Shown here: positions 28,763-38,321 of the stretch, piece by piece | How positions within the stretch are numbered: position 1 is the stretch's first letter | Layout of the letters: each line of letters starts with the position of its first letter | Source: Pseudomonas syringae CC1557 | GTDB lineage: Bacteria > Pseudomonadota > Gammaproteobacteria > Pseudomonadales > Pseudomonadaceae | DNA length: 64,000 bases | Direction of reading: 5' to 3' | Assembly (NCBI RefSeq): GCF_000452705.1 | Contig: NZ_CP007014.1 | Coordinates: forward strand, 310,001-374,000 | The notes under the pieces: generated by a model | Told to the model about the DNA's origin: nothing | Database searches by the model: none | What the model saw: only the letters and a program-made list of their open reading frames with translations | Made by a program: the position numbers and the translations under genes

Positions 28763-28884
28763 GACGTCTGTTCCTGTGATCGGTCTTTTTTCCGATTCTG
28801 GTGGGACAGCTGACTGCGGGCAACCCCGCATGTCGCGCATGGCTGGATTGGCTACGCGTACGTCGTTTTCAGTTCACTGCGCGC

Positions 28885-29154
28885 TCATTCGGTCCCGGAT
28901 TTGTCTATCGCCCAGTCGAGTATCACTTTTGCCATCTCCATCAGGTGCATGATCGAGAGCGTCATGTCTCGTTGCGTGCCGGTCATGCTGTCGCTGAATT
29001 CAGCGGCGCTGGTCATGGCGCAACGCAGCAGTTCGCTGGCGTGCATGATTGCGTCTTCACTAATCCTCATCGCTGAATATGCGGCAACCGGCGCAGAGTA
29101 GAGATCGAAATCGGCAGACACAATAGGCCGGGGTTTCTCGGAAATTTCCTTCAA
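28885..29154 (-). CDS. DUF3077-like protein
   Basis: Protein of 89 residues with the two-helix pattern ISEDAIMHASELLRCAMTSA and GTQRDMTLSIMHLMEMAKVIL that I associate with Pseudomonas DUF3077 proteins. Function unknown. The longest frame starts at a TTG (29154); no ATG gives a complete domain, so the true start is uncertain. Confidence 0.55.
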   Translation of the reverse strand: MKEISEKPRPIVSADFDLYSAPVAAYSAMRISEDAIMHASELLRCAMTSAAEFSDSMTGTQRDMTLSIMHLMEMAKVILDWAIDKSGTE

Positions 29155-29240
29155 ACGAAAGAGACGAGTCCTGCAAGTTCGTTACAAATTCTTGTTCACT
29201 GCTCAGGTTTGCTAAACTGCGCGGCTTGCCAGGAGCTGCC

Positions 29241-30077
29241 ATGAATTACCGCCACGCCTACCATGCCGGCAACCACGCCGATGTGTTCAAACACCTGACG
29301 CTGACTCGCTTGATCGCCCTCATGGCGCGCAAGGAACAGCCGTTTGCCTATCTCGACACCCATGCCGGTCTCGGGCTGTATGATCTCAAAGGTGACCAGG
29401 CCACTCGCACGGGCGAATGGCTGGAAGGCATCGGCCGTCTGTGGAATACCGAAGACCTGCCTGCGCTGGCTGCCGATTACCTGCAAGTGCTGCACGACAT
29501 GAACCCCGATGGCGAACTGCGCTATTACCCCGGTTCGCCTGAACTGGCCCGCCGCCTGACCCGCGAGCGCGAGCGTGTGTTGCTCAACGAGAAGCACCCG
29601 GAAGACGGGCGCCTGCTCAAGGAGAACATGAAGGGTGATCGTCGCGTGGCGGTCCATTTGGGGGAAGGCTGGCATGTGCCACGCGCCTTGCTGCCAGTCG
29701 CTGAAAAGCGCGCCGTCATGCTCATTGATCCGCCCTTCGAGCAGCTCGACGAAATGAAACGTTGTGCGGTTGCGTTGAAGGAAACCATCGGGCGCATGCG
29801 TCAGACAGTGGCTGCGATCTGGTACCCGATCAAGGACCCACGTCTGCTTAGACGTTTCTATCAGGACCTGGCAGAAACCGGAGCCCCCAAACTGTTACGC
29901 GTCGAACTGTACGTCCACCCGCTCGACACCCCAGCTAGCCTCAACGGCTCAGGCCTCGCCATCGCCAATCCGCCGTGGGGCCTGGAAGAAGAGCTGCGCG
30001 AGCTGATGCCGTATCTGGCCGAAAAACTGGGCCAGACTCAGGGCGGCTGGAAAATGGACTGGTTGATTGCCGAGTAA
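29241..30077 (+). CDS. rlmJ: 23S rRNA (adenine-2030 N6)-methyltransferase RlmJ
   Basis: Methylates A2030 of 23S rRNA. It has 278 residues. The family N-terminus MNYRHAYHAGNHADVFKHL is intact, and the N6-adenine catalytic motif appears as LIDPPFEQLDE (DPPF). YLDTHAGLGLYDL is the SAM-binding start. The start at 29241 has CCAGGAG upstream; an in-frame ATG 15 nt earlier is less likely. Downstream are two repeats and the convergent msrA. Confidence 0.93.
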   Translation: MNYRHAYHAGNHADVFKHLTLTRLIALMARKEQPFAYLDTHAGLGLYDLKGDQATRTGEWLEGIGRLWNTEDLPALAADYLQVLHDMNPDGELRYYPGSPELARRLTRERERVLLNEKHPEDGRLLKENMKGDRRVAVHLGEGWHVPRALLPVAEKRAVMLIDPPFEQLDEMKRCAVALKETIGRMRQTVAAIWYPIKDPRLLRRFYQDLAETGAPKLLRVELYVHPLDTPASLNGSGLAIANPPWGLEEELRELMPYLAEKLGQTQGGWKMDWLIAE

Positions 30078-30115
30078 GCGTGCATGCCCCCTGGCCGTGT
30101 TGCGCGGCCCAGGGC

Positions 30116-30152
30116 GGACGCAGAGCGTCCAGACTGCATTCCCACACGGGAA
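30116..30152 (+). repeat. Dispersed two-hairpin intergenic repeat, copy 3 (shortened)
   Basis: GGACGC-AGA-GCGTCC, then AGACTGCATTCCCACACGGG with a reduced second hairpin (TTCCC ACA CGGGAA). Confidence 0.65.
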
Positions 30153-30183
30153 CTCAGCGTTATACATAAGCCCGCTTTTGATT

Positions 30184-30241
30184 CTGCCCGTAGGCCGTAG
30201 GAGCGCAACGGCGACGCTTCGCTCCTACGGCCTGCGGGCAG
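30184..30241. terminator. Large GC-rich hairpin between convergent rlmJ and msrA
   Basis: A 22-bp stem (30184-30205 with 30220-30241) with a single G-T type mismatch and a 14-nt loop; arms begin CTGCCCGTAGGCCGTAGG. It sits between the two stops and could end both transcripts or act as a REP-type element. There is no T run. Confidence 0.6.
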
Positions 30242-30280
30242 AAGCCTGAAAAACCCTGTTTTCGGGCCGCCAGGCGCGAA

Positions 30281-30928
30281 TCAGGCTGGCAGACAAACCC
30301 CGGTGCCGCCCAAGCCACAATAGCCCTGCGGGTTCTTGGCCAGGTATTGCTGGTGATAGGCCTCAGCGAAGTAGACCGTCGGGGCTTCTTCTATTTCAGT
30401 CGTGATCGCATTCAAACCGGCCTTGCTCAATTCAGCCTGATACGCCTCGGCACTGGCCTTGGCGGCTGCGAGCTGTTCAGGTTGGGTGCAGTAGATTACC
30501 GAGCGGTATTGAGTGCCGATGTCATTGCCCTGACGCATGCCCTGAGTCGGGTTGTGCGCTTCCCAGAACACTTTGAGCAGTGCTTCGTAGCTGATCTTCT
30601 CAGGCTCGTAAACGACCAGCACCACTTCAGTGTGCCCGGTCAGGCCGGAGCAGACTTCCTCGTAGGTCGGGTTCGGGGTAAACCCGCCCGCGTAACCGGT
30701 GACGGTGCTCACGACACCTTCCTGTTGCCACAGGCGACGTTCTGCGCCCCAGAAGCAACCCATGCCGAAGATGGCGAATTCGACGTTATTCGAGAACGGG
30801 CCCAGCAGTGGGTTACCGTTGACGAAGTGAGTTTCCGGCAGCGCCATAGGTGTTTCACGACCCGGCAATGCTTGTTCGGCGGTAGGCAGTACATTTTTGT
30901 TCACTAGAATTTCCGAGCGCAGAGTCAT
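30281..30928 (-). CDS. msrA: Peptide methionine sulfoxide reductase MsrA
   Basis: Repairs S-methionine sulfoxide in proteins (215 residues). The catalytic Cys is C58 in [37 protein letters not shown] and the C-terminal [14 protein letters not shown] (resolving cysteines) are present. The start fits [12 protein letters not shown]. It is followed across a short gap by dipA, the same gene order as in P. aeruginosa. Confidence 0.96.
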   Translation of the reverse strand: MTLRSEILVNKNVLPTAEQALPGRETPMALPETHFVNGNPLLGPFSNNVEFAIFGMGCFWGAERRLWQQEGVVSTVTGYAGGFTPNPTYEEVCSGLTGHTEVVLVVYEPEKISYEALLKVFWEAHNPTQGMRQGNDIGTQYRSVIYCTQPEQLAAAKASAEAYQAELSKAGLNAITTEIEEAPTVYFAEAYHQQYLAKNPQGYCGLGGTGVCLPA

Positions 30929-31074
30929 GAACCGTATCCTCTCAATTAGAGACAGGCAGCAGGGCCAGGACGGATGAATAGAGTTACATAGGTCCCGTTA
31001 CACGTGGAAACAAGTGCTGCCGTGTAAAAACAGACCAACAGTGTGCCCGAGTGAGCAGGGTGCAGGGAAGGTGG

Positions 31075-33768
31075 TCAGGCGGATGGCCGACGAGGGTACC
31101 GTTGCAGTTTTTCGATCAGCTCTTCACCGGGGATCGGCTTGTCGAACAGATACCCCTGACCCACATCGCACCGATGACGGCGCAGAAATGCCAGTTGGGC
31201 GGAGGTCTCGATACCTTCGGCAACCACTTTGAGCTTTAGATTGTGGGCCATGGCGATAACCGCAGAGGTGATTTCCATGTCGTCTTCATCATCCGGAATA
31301 TCGCGGATGAAGCTGCGATCTATCTTGATCACATCGATGGGGAATTTCTTCAGATAACTGAACGACGAGTAACCGGTGCCGAAGTCATCCATGGCCAGCG
31401 ATAGGCCAAGTTTTTTCAGCGAGTCGAGTTGCTGGCGAGTGTCTTCGGTAGCTTCCAGCAGCAAGCCTTCGGTCAGCTCCAGCTCCAGCAGCGAGGGGTC
31501 AAGCGCTTCCTCTTTGAGGATCGAGGCAATCGAAGACACCAGCTCCGGGTCGGAGAACTGCTTGGGCGACACGTTGATCGCCACCTGCAAATGGCCGAAG
31601 CCTGCAGCCGTCAGGTCCTTGCTCATGCGGCAGGACTGGCGGGCGACCCATTTGCCGATAGGGATGATCAACCCGGTTTCTTCCGCCACGCTGATGAACT
31701 GATCCGGTCGGATCATGCCTTTCTCGGGATGATTCCAGCGCAGCAGCGCTTCCATACCCAACAGACGCCCGGTCAGCAGGCACAGTTTTGGCTGATAGAA
31801 CACTTCCAGCTCGTTCTGGGTCAGGGCGCGCCGCAGGTTGTTTTCGACGAACAGCTTGTAGCTGGCTTCGGCATTCAGCGCCTCAGTGAACACTTGCACC
31901 TGATGCTTGCCGTTGGCTTTGGCCTTGTGCAGCGCCAGTCCGGCGTTTTTCATCAGGGTTTGCGGATCGCGACCGTGCAGCGGAGCGCAGGCCAGCCCTA
32001 CCGATCCGGTGACGCTGATCAACTGGTTGTCGACGAACATCGGCTTGTCCAGCGTGGCCAGCACCTGGCTGGCAGTCGCCTGTCCTGCTTCCTGGCCTGT
32101 GTTGTCCAGCAGGACGGCAAATTCGTTACTGGCAAAGCGCGCGAGCACGTCAGTGGGGCTCAGCGTGTTGCGCAGACGCCGCGCCAGGCTGATCAGCAGC
32201 TTGTCACCGGTCTGGTGCCCAAGGCTGTCGTTGATGCGCTTGAAGTTGTCGATGTCGACCAGTAACAGGCTCATCGGCGTGTCGGTGTCGCGGGCGAAGC
32301 GTTCGTCCAGATTGCGGATGAACGCCGGACGATTGCCCAGATTGGTCAGGTTGTCGGTGTAGGCCAGGCGCTCGATGCGCTGCTGGGCCAGCTTGCTCTG
32401 GGTGATGTCCTCGTAAATACCGATGTAGTGCGTCAGTTCACGTGTATCGCTGTAGACCTTGGAAATCGACAGCTGGCCCCAGTACGGTTCGAGGTTCTTG
32501 CGACGGCTTTTGAATTCGCCCTGCCAGCTGTTGCTGTTGGTCAGGCTGGAATTGGCTTCCAGCAGCAACTGATTGAGGTTTTCCAGCGCCGGCAATTCCG
32601 AGAGTTTGCGCCCGGATACCTCATCGGAACTGTATTGAGTGATGGCCGTAAAGCTGGGGTTGACGTATTCGACCACGCCGTCGCAGTTGACCAGCAGAAA
32701 TGCGTTGGCGCTCTGCTCGACCGCACGCTGAAACAAATGCAGCGCGTTGGTTGCGGCACGACGGTTATGGTTGTTGATCACCTGGGCGAACTGATCGGCC
32801 AGCTCGCCGGCGAAGGCTATCTCGTCGGACTGCCATTCGCGTGTCGAGCCGGACTGCTCCAGGCAAAGCACGCCCACCACCTGGCCGTCGATGCGAATGC
32901 TGGCGTCCAGCACTGCGCGGGTTTCCATGGGGGTCAGGCTTTCGGCCATTTCCTGGGTGCGCGGGTCAGTCTGGATATTGCTGGCATCAATCGCTCTGCT
33001 GGTGTGCAGGGCCTGGAGATACGAAGGATAAGGGCTGATGTCGATCGGCGTGCGAGCCCGATAATCACCACTTTCCCGGTCATAGCCAGTGATCGGCTCC
33101 AGGCGCTTGTCGTTCAGGTTCCAGATACTTACATGGTCGACATCGTAGATATCGCAGGCGCTTCGGGTGATCAGCTCCGCCGCCTCCAGCAGGGTGTTGG
33201 CGGTGGTATAGCGGTGGCGGGTCAGGCGCAGGATCAGGTCCTGCTGGGCGCGCACACGCTCAAGATGCGCGAACTGGTCTCGTTGTGCTCGCTGATTGAG
33301 CTCCAGGGCGATCTGCAATCGGGAGTTGCGGGTTTCCAGATCGGCGTCGACGGGCTGCTCGCTCTCCGCGACCAGCTCGTCGACGATCATGAAGTAGCCG
33401 CGTAACAAATGACGATTGTGCTGCTTGTAGGCCTCGCCTATTTCCAGCAGCCCAAGCGGACCTTTGGGCGTATGCAAGGTATAGCGGATCAAGTAATTCG
33501 GAGAAGAGGACAGTTGCAGTTGAACGTCGTCATGCAGCTGATAGCGTGCTTCAGGTTCCATGAGACTGGCATAAGGGGATCCAATCAAGGCACAAAGGTC
33601 GACGGCAGGCATACCAAGCTGCTTTTCGCAATTTGGATCGAGAAACAATAGCGCCCAATTGGCTTCATTCAGCCTCTCGAAACGCAGCATTCCCAAGCGC
33701 GACGGCACTGGCAATTGCGTCACTACCTCGGCTGCGGTTCTACCGGCAGCATCGGTTTGGCTTTTCAT
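31075..33768 (-). CDS. dipA: Cyclic-di-GMP phosphodiesterase DipA (PAS/GAF, degenerate GGDEF, EAL)
   Basis: Large signalling protein of 897 residues, same size and neighbour (msrA) as P. aeruginosa DipA, which controls biofilm dispersal. In order: an N-terminal PAS-like region, a GAF domain (about 190-330), a PAS domain (about 345-460), a GGDEF domain and an EAL domain. The GGDEF signature is degenerate (ASNEF), so cyclase activity is unlikely. The EAL domain looks active: MEALLRWNHPEKGM, INVSPKQF, ELTEGLLLE, DDFGTGYSSF, IKIDRSFI and VVAEGIET. The ATG at 33768 is preferred over an in-frame TTG at 33774. Net effect should be c-di-GMP breakdown. Confidence 0.9.
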   Translation of the reverse strand: MKSQTDAAGRTAAEVVTQLPVPSRLGMLRFERLNEANWALLFLDPNCEKQLGMPAVDLCALIGSPYASLMEPEARYQLHDDVQLQLSSSPNYLIRYTLHTPKGPLGLLEIGEAYKQHNRHLLRGYFMIVDELVAESEQPVDADLETRNSRLQIALELNQRAQRDQFAHLERVRAQQDLILRLTRHRYTTANTLLEAAELITRSACDIYDVDHVSIWNLNDKRLEPITGYDRESGDYRARTPIDISPYPSYLQALHTSRAIDASNIQTDPRTQEMAESLTPMETRAVLDASIRIDGQVVGVLCLEQSGSTREWQSDEIAFAGELADQFAQVINNHNRRAATNALHLFQRAVEQSANAFLLVNCDGVVEYVNPSFTAITQYSSDEVSGRKLSELPALENLNQLLLEANSSLTNSNSWQGEFKSRRKNLEPYWGQLSISKVYSDTRELTHYIGIYEDITQSKLAQQRIERLAYTDNLTNLGNRPAFIRNLDERFARDTDTPMSLLLVDIDNFKRINDSLGHQTGDKLLISLARRLRNTLSPTDVLARFASNEFAVLLDNTGQEAGQATASQVLATLDKPMFVDNQLISVTGSVGLACAPLHGRDPQTLMKNAGLALHKAKANGKHQVQVFTEALNAEASYKLFVENNLRRALTQNELEVFYQPKLCLLTGRLLGMEALLRWNHPEKGMIRPDQFISVAEETGLIIPIGKWVARQSCRMSKDLTAAGFGHLQVAINVSPKQFSDPELVSSIASILKEEALDPSLLELELTEGLLLEATEDTRQQLDSLKKLGLSLAMDDFGTGYSSFSYLKKFPIDVIKIDRSFIRDIPDDEDDMEITSAVIAMAHNLKLKVVAEGIETSAQLAFLRRHRCDVGQGYLFDKPIPGEELIEKLQRYPRRPSA

Positions 33769-34018
33769 GAACAAACTCGCTTCCGGATACTAGTCGCGAC
33801 GGGCGTGAAACCCCCTTTTCGCGTATTGCAAGGTTGCATCATGGCGCCCGTGCTTACAAGAGACCACGATGGCTTAGTGCTATAAAAGTGTCGGCCGGTT
33901 GCCTTACTTCTTCAATGTATCTGGTCGGATACTTAAAGCGCAGTGTTTTCAGGGGAAAAAGCGTTTTTCAAACGATGACGATTGAAACCTCCTCGTGGCT
34001 GACTAGCCGCATCCTGGC

Positions 34019-35431
34019 TCAGGATTGGGTCGTTTTGGCCTCTTTTGCAGGCAACTGCAGGAAGATGCCCGCTGCAAACATCGCAAGCACACCCACGCTC
34101 AGGAACGTCAGCTGGAAGGCCCCCAGCACGCTACTGACTTCGCCTGTGGCTACTTCTTCGCTGAAACCGCCCAGCAAAGCGGCAGCGCTTGCCACTCCAA
34201 GACTCAGAGACAGTTGAGCGACCACTGACAGCAGGCTGTTGCCACTGGCGGCGCTGGCGTCATCGAGATCGATCAGGGTGACGGTATTCATTGCAGTGAA
34301 CTGCAACGAGTTCACCGCGCCTAGCAGCCCCAGTTGCACCAGCAAGACCCAGTAAGGTGTTTGCATATCAACCAGTGCGAGGCTTGCCAGCAGAATGCCC
34401 AGCAGCAGCGTATTGCCGGTGAGAATCAGACGATACCCCAAGTGTTCGATCAGCCAGCGCGCCACGGTCTTGGCGAACATGCCGGCTGCCGCCAGCGGCA
34501 ACATGCTCATACCGGCCTGAGACGGTGAATAACCCAGCGCAACTTGCAGCAACAAGGGCACCAGAAACGGCAGTGCACCGCTGCCCAGACGGGCGAACAG
34601 GTTGCCCATGATGCCGACCGCAAACGTGCGTGTGCGAAACAGCGACGGGGCGAACAGCGGTGACTCGATATGACCGGCGCGCAGCCAGTAGGCTGCCAGA
34701 CAACCCATCCCGGCAAACAACAGCAGCACCACACGCATGTGCGGCAGGTGCAGTTCACCCAGGCCCTCCAGCGCAATAGTGATCAGCACCATCGCTGCGC
34801 CAAAAAGAATGAAGCCGACACCGTCAAAGCGCGTCCGGCCGCCGCCGGGAAGATCGGGGATGTAGTGTTTGACGGCGTAGCAGCCAAGAATCCCGACCGG
34901 GATATTGATCAGAAAGATCCAGTGCCAGCTCAGGTACTCGACCATCCAGCCGCCCAGCGTAGGCCCCAGCAAAGGGCCAAGCAGGCCGGGCACGGTGATG
35001 AAACCCATGATCCGCACCAGTTCCGAGCGCGGATAGGCGCGCAACACAATCAGCCGCCCGATGGGCAACATCAGTGCGCCGCCCAGCCCCTGAATTACCC
35101 TGGCCGCCACCAGCACGTTGAGTGACCAGGACAGCGCGCACAGCAGCGAACCGAAGCTGAACAGCAGGATGGCGCTGAAGAAAATGCGCTTGATTCCGAA
35201 ACGGTCGGCAATCCAGCCCGACGCCGGAATCAGCAGCGCGATGGTCAGCATGTAGGCAATGACCACCGACTGCATGCGCAGCGGGTCTTCTGCCAGCGAA
35301 CGGGCCATGGACGGCAGGGCCGTGTTGAGGATCGTGCCGTCCAGGCTTTGCATGAAGAAAGCGATGGCGATGACCCAGGGCATCCACCGCAGGGTCTTTT
35401 CGTCCATGATCGGCGCTGCTGAGTTCGACAT
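34019..35431 (-). CDS. mdtD: MFS multidrug transporter (DHA2/MdtD type)
   Basis: Proton-driven exporter of 470 residues with about 14 hydrophobic segments. The DHA2 marks are clear: MQSLDGTILNTALPSMA, WIADRFGIKRIF and LVAARVIQGLGGALMLPIGRL, with GPTLGGWMVEYLSWHWIFLIN (motif C region). It starts 9 bp after the TldE-like gene, with GGAG in between, so it is probably in an operon with the two TldD/PmbA-family genes. Substrate unknown. Confidence 0.85.
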   Translation of the reverse strand: MSNSAAPIMDEKTLRWMPWVIAIAFFMQSLDGTILNTALPSMARSLAEDPLRMQSVVIAYMLTIALLIPASGWIADRFGIKRIFFSAILLFSFGSLLCALSWSLNVLVAARVIQGLGGALMLPIGRLIVLRAYPRSELVRIMGFITVPGLLGPLLGPTLGGWMVEYLSWHWIFLINIPVGILGCYAVKHYIPDLPGGGRTRFDGVGFILFGAAMVLITIALEGLGELHLPHMRVVLLLFAGMGCLAAYWLRAGHIESPLFAPSLFRTRTFAVGIMGNLFARLGSGALPFLVPLLLQVALGYSPSQAGMSMLPLAAAGMFAKTVARWLIEHLGYRLILTGNTLLLGILLASLALVDMQTPYWVLLVQLGLLGAVNSLQFTAMNTVTLIDLDDASAASGNSLLSVVAQLSLSLGVASAAALLGGFSEEVATGEVSSVLGAFQLTFLSVGVLAMFAAGIFLQLPAKEAKTTQS

Positions 35432-35440
35432 AAGCTCCTG

Positions 35441-36766
35441 CTATAGCGTGAAGGTGATACGACTGAGCAGCGCACCGGGCAACTGCGTAGATCCGGTCTG
35501 GCGCTGACTGTAGGTGCTTGATTGCAGGATCAGTTCCCGCTCGCGGGTCAGGTCTTCCAGCGCACTGCCGAGCAGACTGTAGGCGCTGTCATCGAAGCGC
35601 ATGGTGCTGACCGGCGCGACGATCTGGCCATCTTCGACCCAGAAAGTTGCAAAGCGTGTCATGCCGGTCAGACGCGCGGCGGCGCGGTCCGAGAAGTTCA
35701 AGTACCACAGGTTGCTGATGTAAAGGCCGGTGCCGAGCTTTTCAAGGATCTGATCCAGCTCCAGCGAACCTCCTGCCATGTTCAGCGCGCTGGGCCCTTC
35801 GCCGTAGTCCGCGCCATTGGCGGGCAGGTCATATTCGGCTGCGCTGCTGGAATCCACAAGGCGTTCGCGTGCTTGTCCGTTGGCGATCAGGGCCAGATCC
35901 TTGCGCGGGTAACCTTCGCGCGAGAACGCAGGCGAGAGCGAGCCTGTGACGTGCTCGTCAATACTGACGCCTGGGTTGAAACGGGTGTCGCCGTCATACA
36001 GCCGTTGCAGCGGGCTGCGCTTGCTGGCCAGCGCCTGAGCGGAGAACCCGCCCCAGGTGAGCATGCCGATCACTTCGTCCACTGCCGCCGGCGCCAGGTA
36101 GGCACGGTATTGCCCCGGTTCCAAAACGTGCAGCGGGCGTCCGAGAAACTCCAGTTGCTCGCGTGCCTGCTCGAAACGGCGTAAAAATGCCTCGCTGTTC
36201 CAGTCGTGACCGGCGTAGTTGGCTTTCACCGCCTGGCCGTTTTCATGAAACAGGCTCCAGTCGAAATTGAAGCTGTTGGCCTGATGCCAGCCCAGCGCAC
36301 CCCACGAACTGGCAAAGCCTCGATATAACGGGCCAGCCGCGTAAAAGCCGACCAGATCCAGCCCTTGAGACAGCGCGCTGACCTGCTCGACAACCTGCGC
36401 ACTGTCCGGCAATGGCAGGTCTTGCACGTTGCTGCTGTGCCAGGCCTGCGTGTTGGGCAGCAGATACGGGTCTTTCGACAGCGACGGCAGCGTTTCGCGC
36501 AACTGCTGCAAGGCATCGGTCAAACGCCGGTTGTCGGTTTCGGTATCACCGGACAGGGTCACTTCCAGGTTGGCATGACGACCGTCGTCAATCAGCTTGA
36601 AGGTCACGACCACCTGTTGCACGCAACCGGCCTGACGAACCTGGCCATGGTTGAAACGGATGAAATCCGACGCCTCGGCATCGTAAGCCAGTGTGAAGTG
36701 TTCGGTCGGGCTGATCGCCGCCTTGAGCAAGGCGACCAGCGCCTCGAATTGCTGTTGGTGCGGCAT
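35441..36766 (-). CDS. TldD/PmbA family protein (TldE-like, no zinc motif)
   Basis: Protein of 441 residues and partner of the next gene. The C-terminal half has family features (PLQRLYDGDTRFNPG; YLNFSDRAAARLTGMTRFATFWVEDG), but there is no HExxxH motif, as in TldE/PmbA subunits. The ATG at 36766 overlaps the stop of the TldD-like gene (TGATG), so the two are translationally coupled. TldD/TldE pairs are metallopeptidases that cut unfolded or modified peptides (microcin B17, CcdA). Confidence 0.82.
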   Translation of the reverse strand: MPHQQQFEALVALLKAAISPTEHFTLAYDAEASDFIRFNHGQVRQAGCVQQVVVTFKLIDDGRHANLEVTLSGDTETDNRRLTDALQQLRETLPSLSKDPYLLPNTQAWHSSNVQDLPLPDSAQVVEQVSALSQGLDLVGFYAAGPLYRGFASSWGALGWHQANSFNFDWSLFHENGQAVKANYAGHDWNSEAFLRRFEQAREQLEFLGRPLHVLEPGQYRAYLAPAAVDEVIGMLTWGGFSAQALASKRSPLQRLYDGDTRFNPGVSIDEHVTGSLSPAFSREGYPRKDLALIANGQARERLVDSSSAAEYDLPANGADYGEGPSALNMAGGSLELDQILEKLGTGLYISNLWYLNFSDRAAARLTGMTRFATFWVEDGQIVAPVSTMRFDDSAYSLLGSALEDLTRERELILQSSTYSQRQTGSTQLPGALLSRITFTL

Positions 36767-38208
36767 CAGGCGTCCCCTCCAAATACATCGACATTGGCAA
36801 ACACACACGCCGGAGAAGCATGGCCGACCCGTATCACCTGGTTCGGCTCGCCCTTGCCGCAGTTGGGTGTGCCCAGCACTTTGAGCGTGCTCGCATCGCC
36901 AACGGCGCTGAGATTCTTCCAGAACTGTGCGGAAATCGCCCGATAGTTGGGGTTCTTCACCACGCCCTTGAGCTCGCCGTTTTCAATCAACTGACCCCAT
37001 TCGCAGCCGAACTGGAACTTGTTACGCGCATCGTCAATAGACCATGAGCGATTGTTCGACATCAGAATACCGTGCTCAATGTTACCAATAAGGTTGTCCA
37101 TCGACTGATCGCCCGGCTCGATATTCAGATTGGCCATGCGGTCAATGGGCGCGCGGTTCCAGCTACAGGCTCGGCTGTTGGCAACGCCCTCCAGACCGCT
37201 GCGGTACTGCGATAGCGCGCCGCCGAGGGGGCGTTGCAACAGGCCTTCGCGAATCAGGAACTGCTTGCTCGCAGACGTGCCATCGTCGTCATGCGCATAG
37301 CTGGCCAGTTGCTCGGGAATCTCAGGGTCGAACGTCACGTTCAGCAGGCTGGAGCCGTATTGCAGGGTGCCGAAGTCGGAGGTCTTGACGAAGCTGGTGC
37401 CTGCGTAATTGCGCTCGTCGCCAAGAATCCGGTCGAGTTCCAGCGGATGGCCGATCGATTCGTGAATTTGCAAGACCATCTGGTCCGGCATCAACAGCAG
37501 ATCGCGCAGTCCAGACGGGGTGTTCGGCGCGAGGATCAACTGCAAGGCCTGATCGGCCACGCTGGCGGCAGCGCCGATTAGCCCGCAATGGCTCAGTACT
37601 TCGATGCCGCCCTGTTGGCCGAAATTATCGCCACCCAGGTTACGCGTCTGGCTGTCGCGGCCGTCATAGGCGGTCACGCTCATGCCGGGGAAAACAAAAC
37701 GCTGCGCCTGACGAAGCTCGGCACCCGCGCTGTTGAAATAGATCTGCTCGACGGTTTCCAGCCCCAGCGAGGCTTGCCAGCTGACCAGACGTTCGTCTTT
37801 CGGGACGGCATTCGACTCGTTCATCAGCAGGCCGATGCAGTCGCTCAGCGGCGGGAAGGCCTGATCGAGGTTCGGCGACAGGTAGTCGGCCTTGGCCGTG
37901 GACACGGCTTGGGTGCTCAGGTCGAGCAAGGCATGCGGTGCCAGACGCCGCGCCAGCGCTTCGGCCTGCTGTAGGGCAGCCTGCAAACCCTGCCGGGAAA
38001 TGTCGTTGGTGGCTGCGTACGCTTCGACGCCGTTCAGGCGCACGGTCAACATCGCGCCTTCGTCGCTGCTCAGTGATGGCGGCTCGGCGACATTCTTGCG
38101 CACGCACAGCCGTTGGCCGGTGCGATGCACGTAACGTACGGAAAAGAATTGCGCTTCACTGTGCAGAGCGTCGAAGTGCTGCTTGAGCCTGGCGGAGAAA
38201 TCGAACAT
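36766..38208 (-). CDS. TldD-like zinc metallopeptidase
   Basis: Protein of 480 residues. The metal-binding HExxxH motif is HESIGH (H249, E250, H254), and a likely third ligand Cys is in LGTPNCGKGEP near the C-terminus, as in TldD. Other family marks are AHDDDGTSASKQFLIREG and ILMSNNRSWSIDDARNKFQF. It is the first gene of a three-gene unit with the TldE-like protein and the MFS exporter. It is shorter than and distinct from housekeeping TldD, so it is probably a paralogous pair. Substrate unknown. Confidence 0.84.
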   Translation of the reverse strand: MFDFSARLKQHFDALHSEAQFFSVRYVHRTGQRLCVRKNVAEPPSLSSDEGAMLTVRLNGVEAYAATNDISRQGLQAALQQAEALARRLAPHALLDLSTQAVSTAKADYLSPNLDQAFPPLSDCIGLLMNESNAVPKDERLVSWQASLGLETVEQIYFNSAGAELRQAQRFVFPGMSVTAYDGRDSQTRNLGGDNFGQQGGIEVLSHCGLIGAAASVADQALQLILAPNTPSGLRDLLLMPDQMVLQIHESIGHPLELDRILGDERNYAGTSFVKTSDFGTLQYGSSLLNVTFDPEIPEQLASYAHDDDGTSASKQFLIREGLLQRPLGGALSQYRSGLEGVANSRACSWNRAPIDRMANLNIEPGDQSMDNLIGNIEHGILMSNNRSWSIDDARNKFQFGCEWGQLIENGELKGVVKNPNYRAISAQFWKNLSAVGDASTLKVLGTPNCGKGEPNQVIRVGHASPACVFANVDVFGGDA

Positions 38209-38321
38209 GCGGACAAGCTCCTTCTTGAGGGCGGTCGGGCGACCTTTTGCGCCGAGTGCCGTTGAGAAGGAGATTAACCGTTAGCTCGACAAGCTGCACG
38301 CGCAAGCTTGCGTTAGACGCC

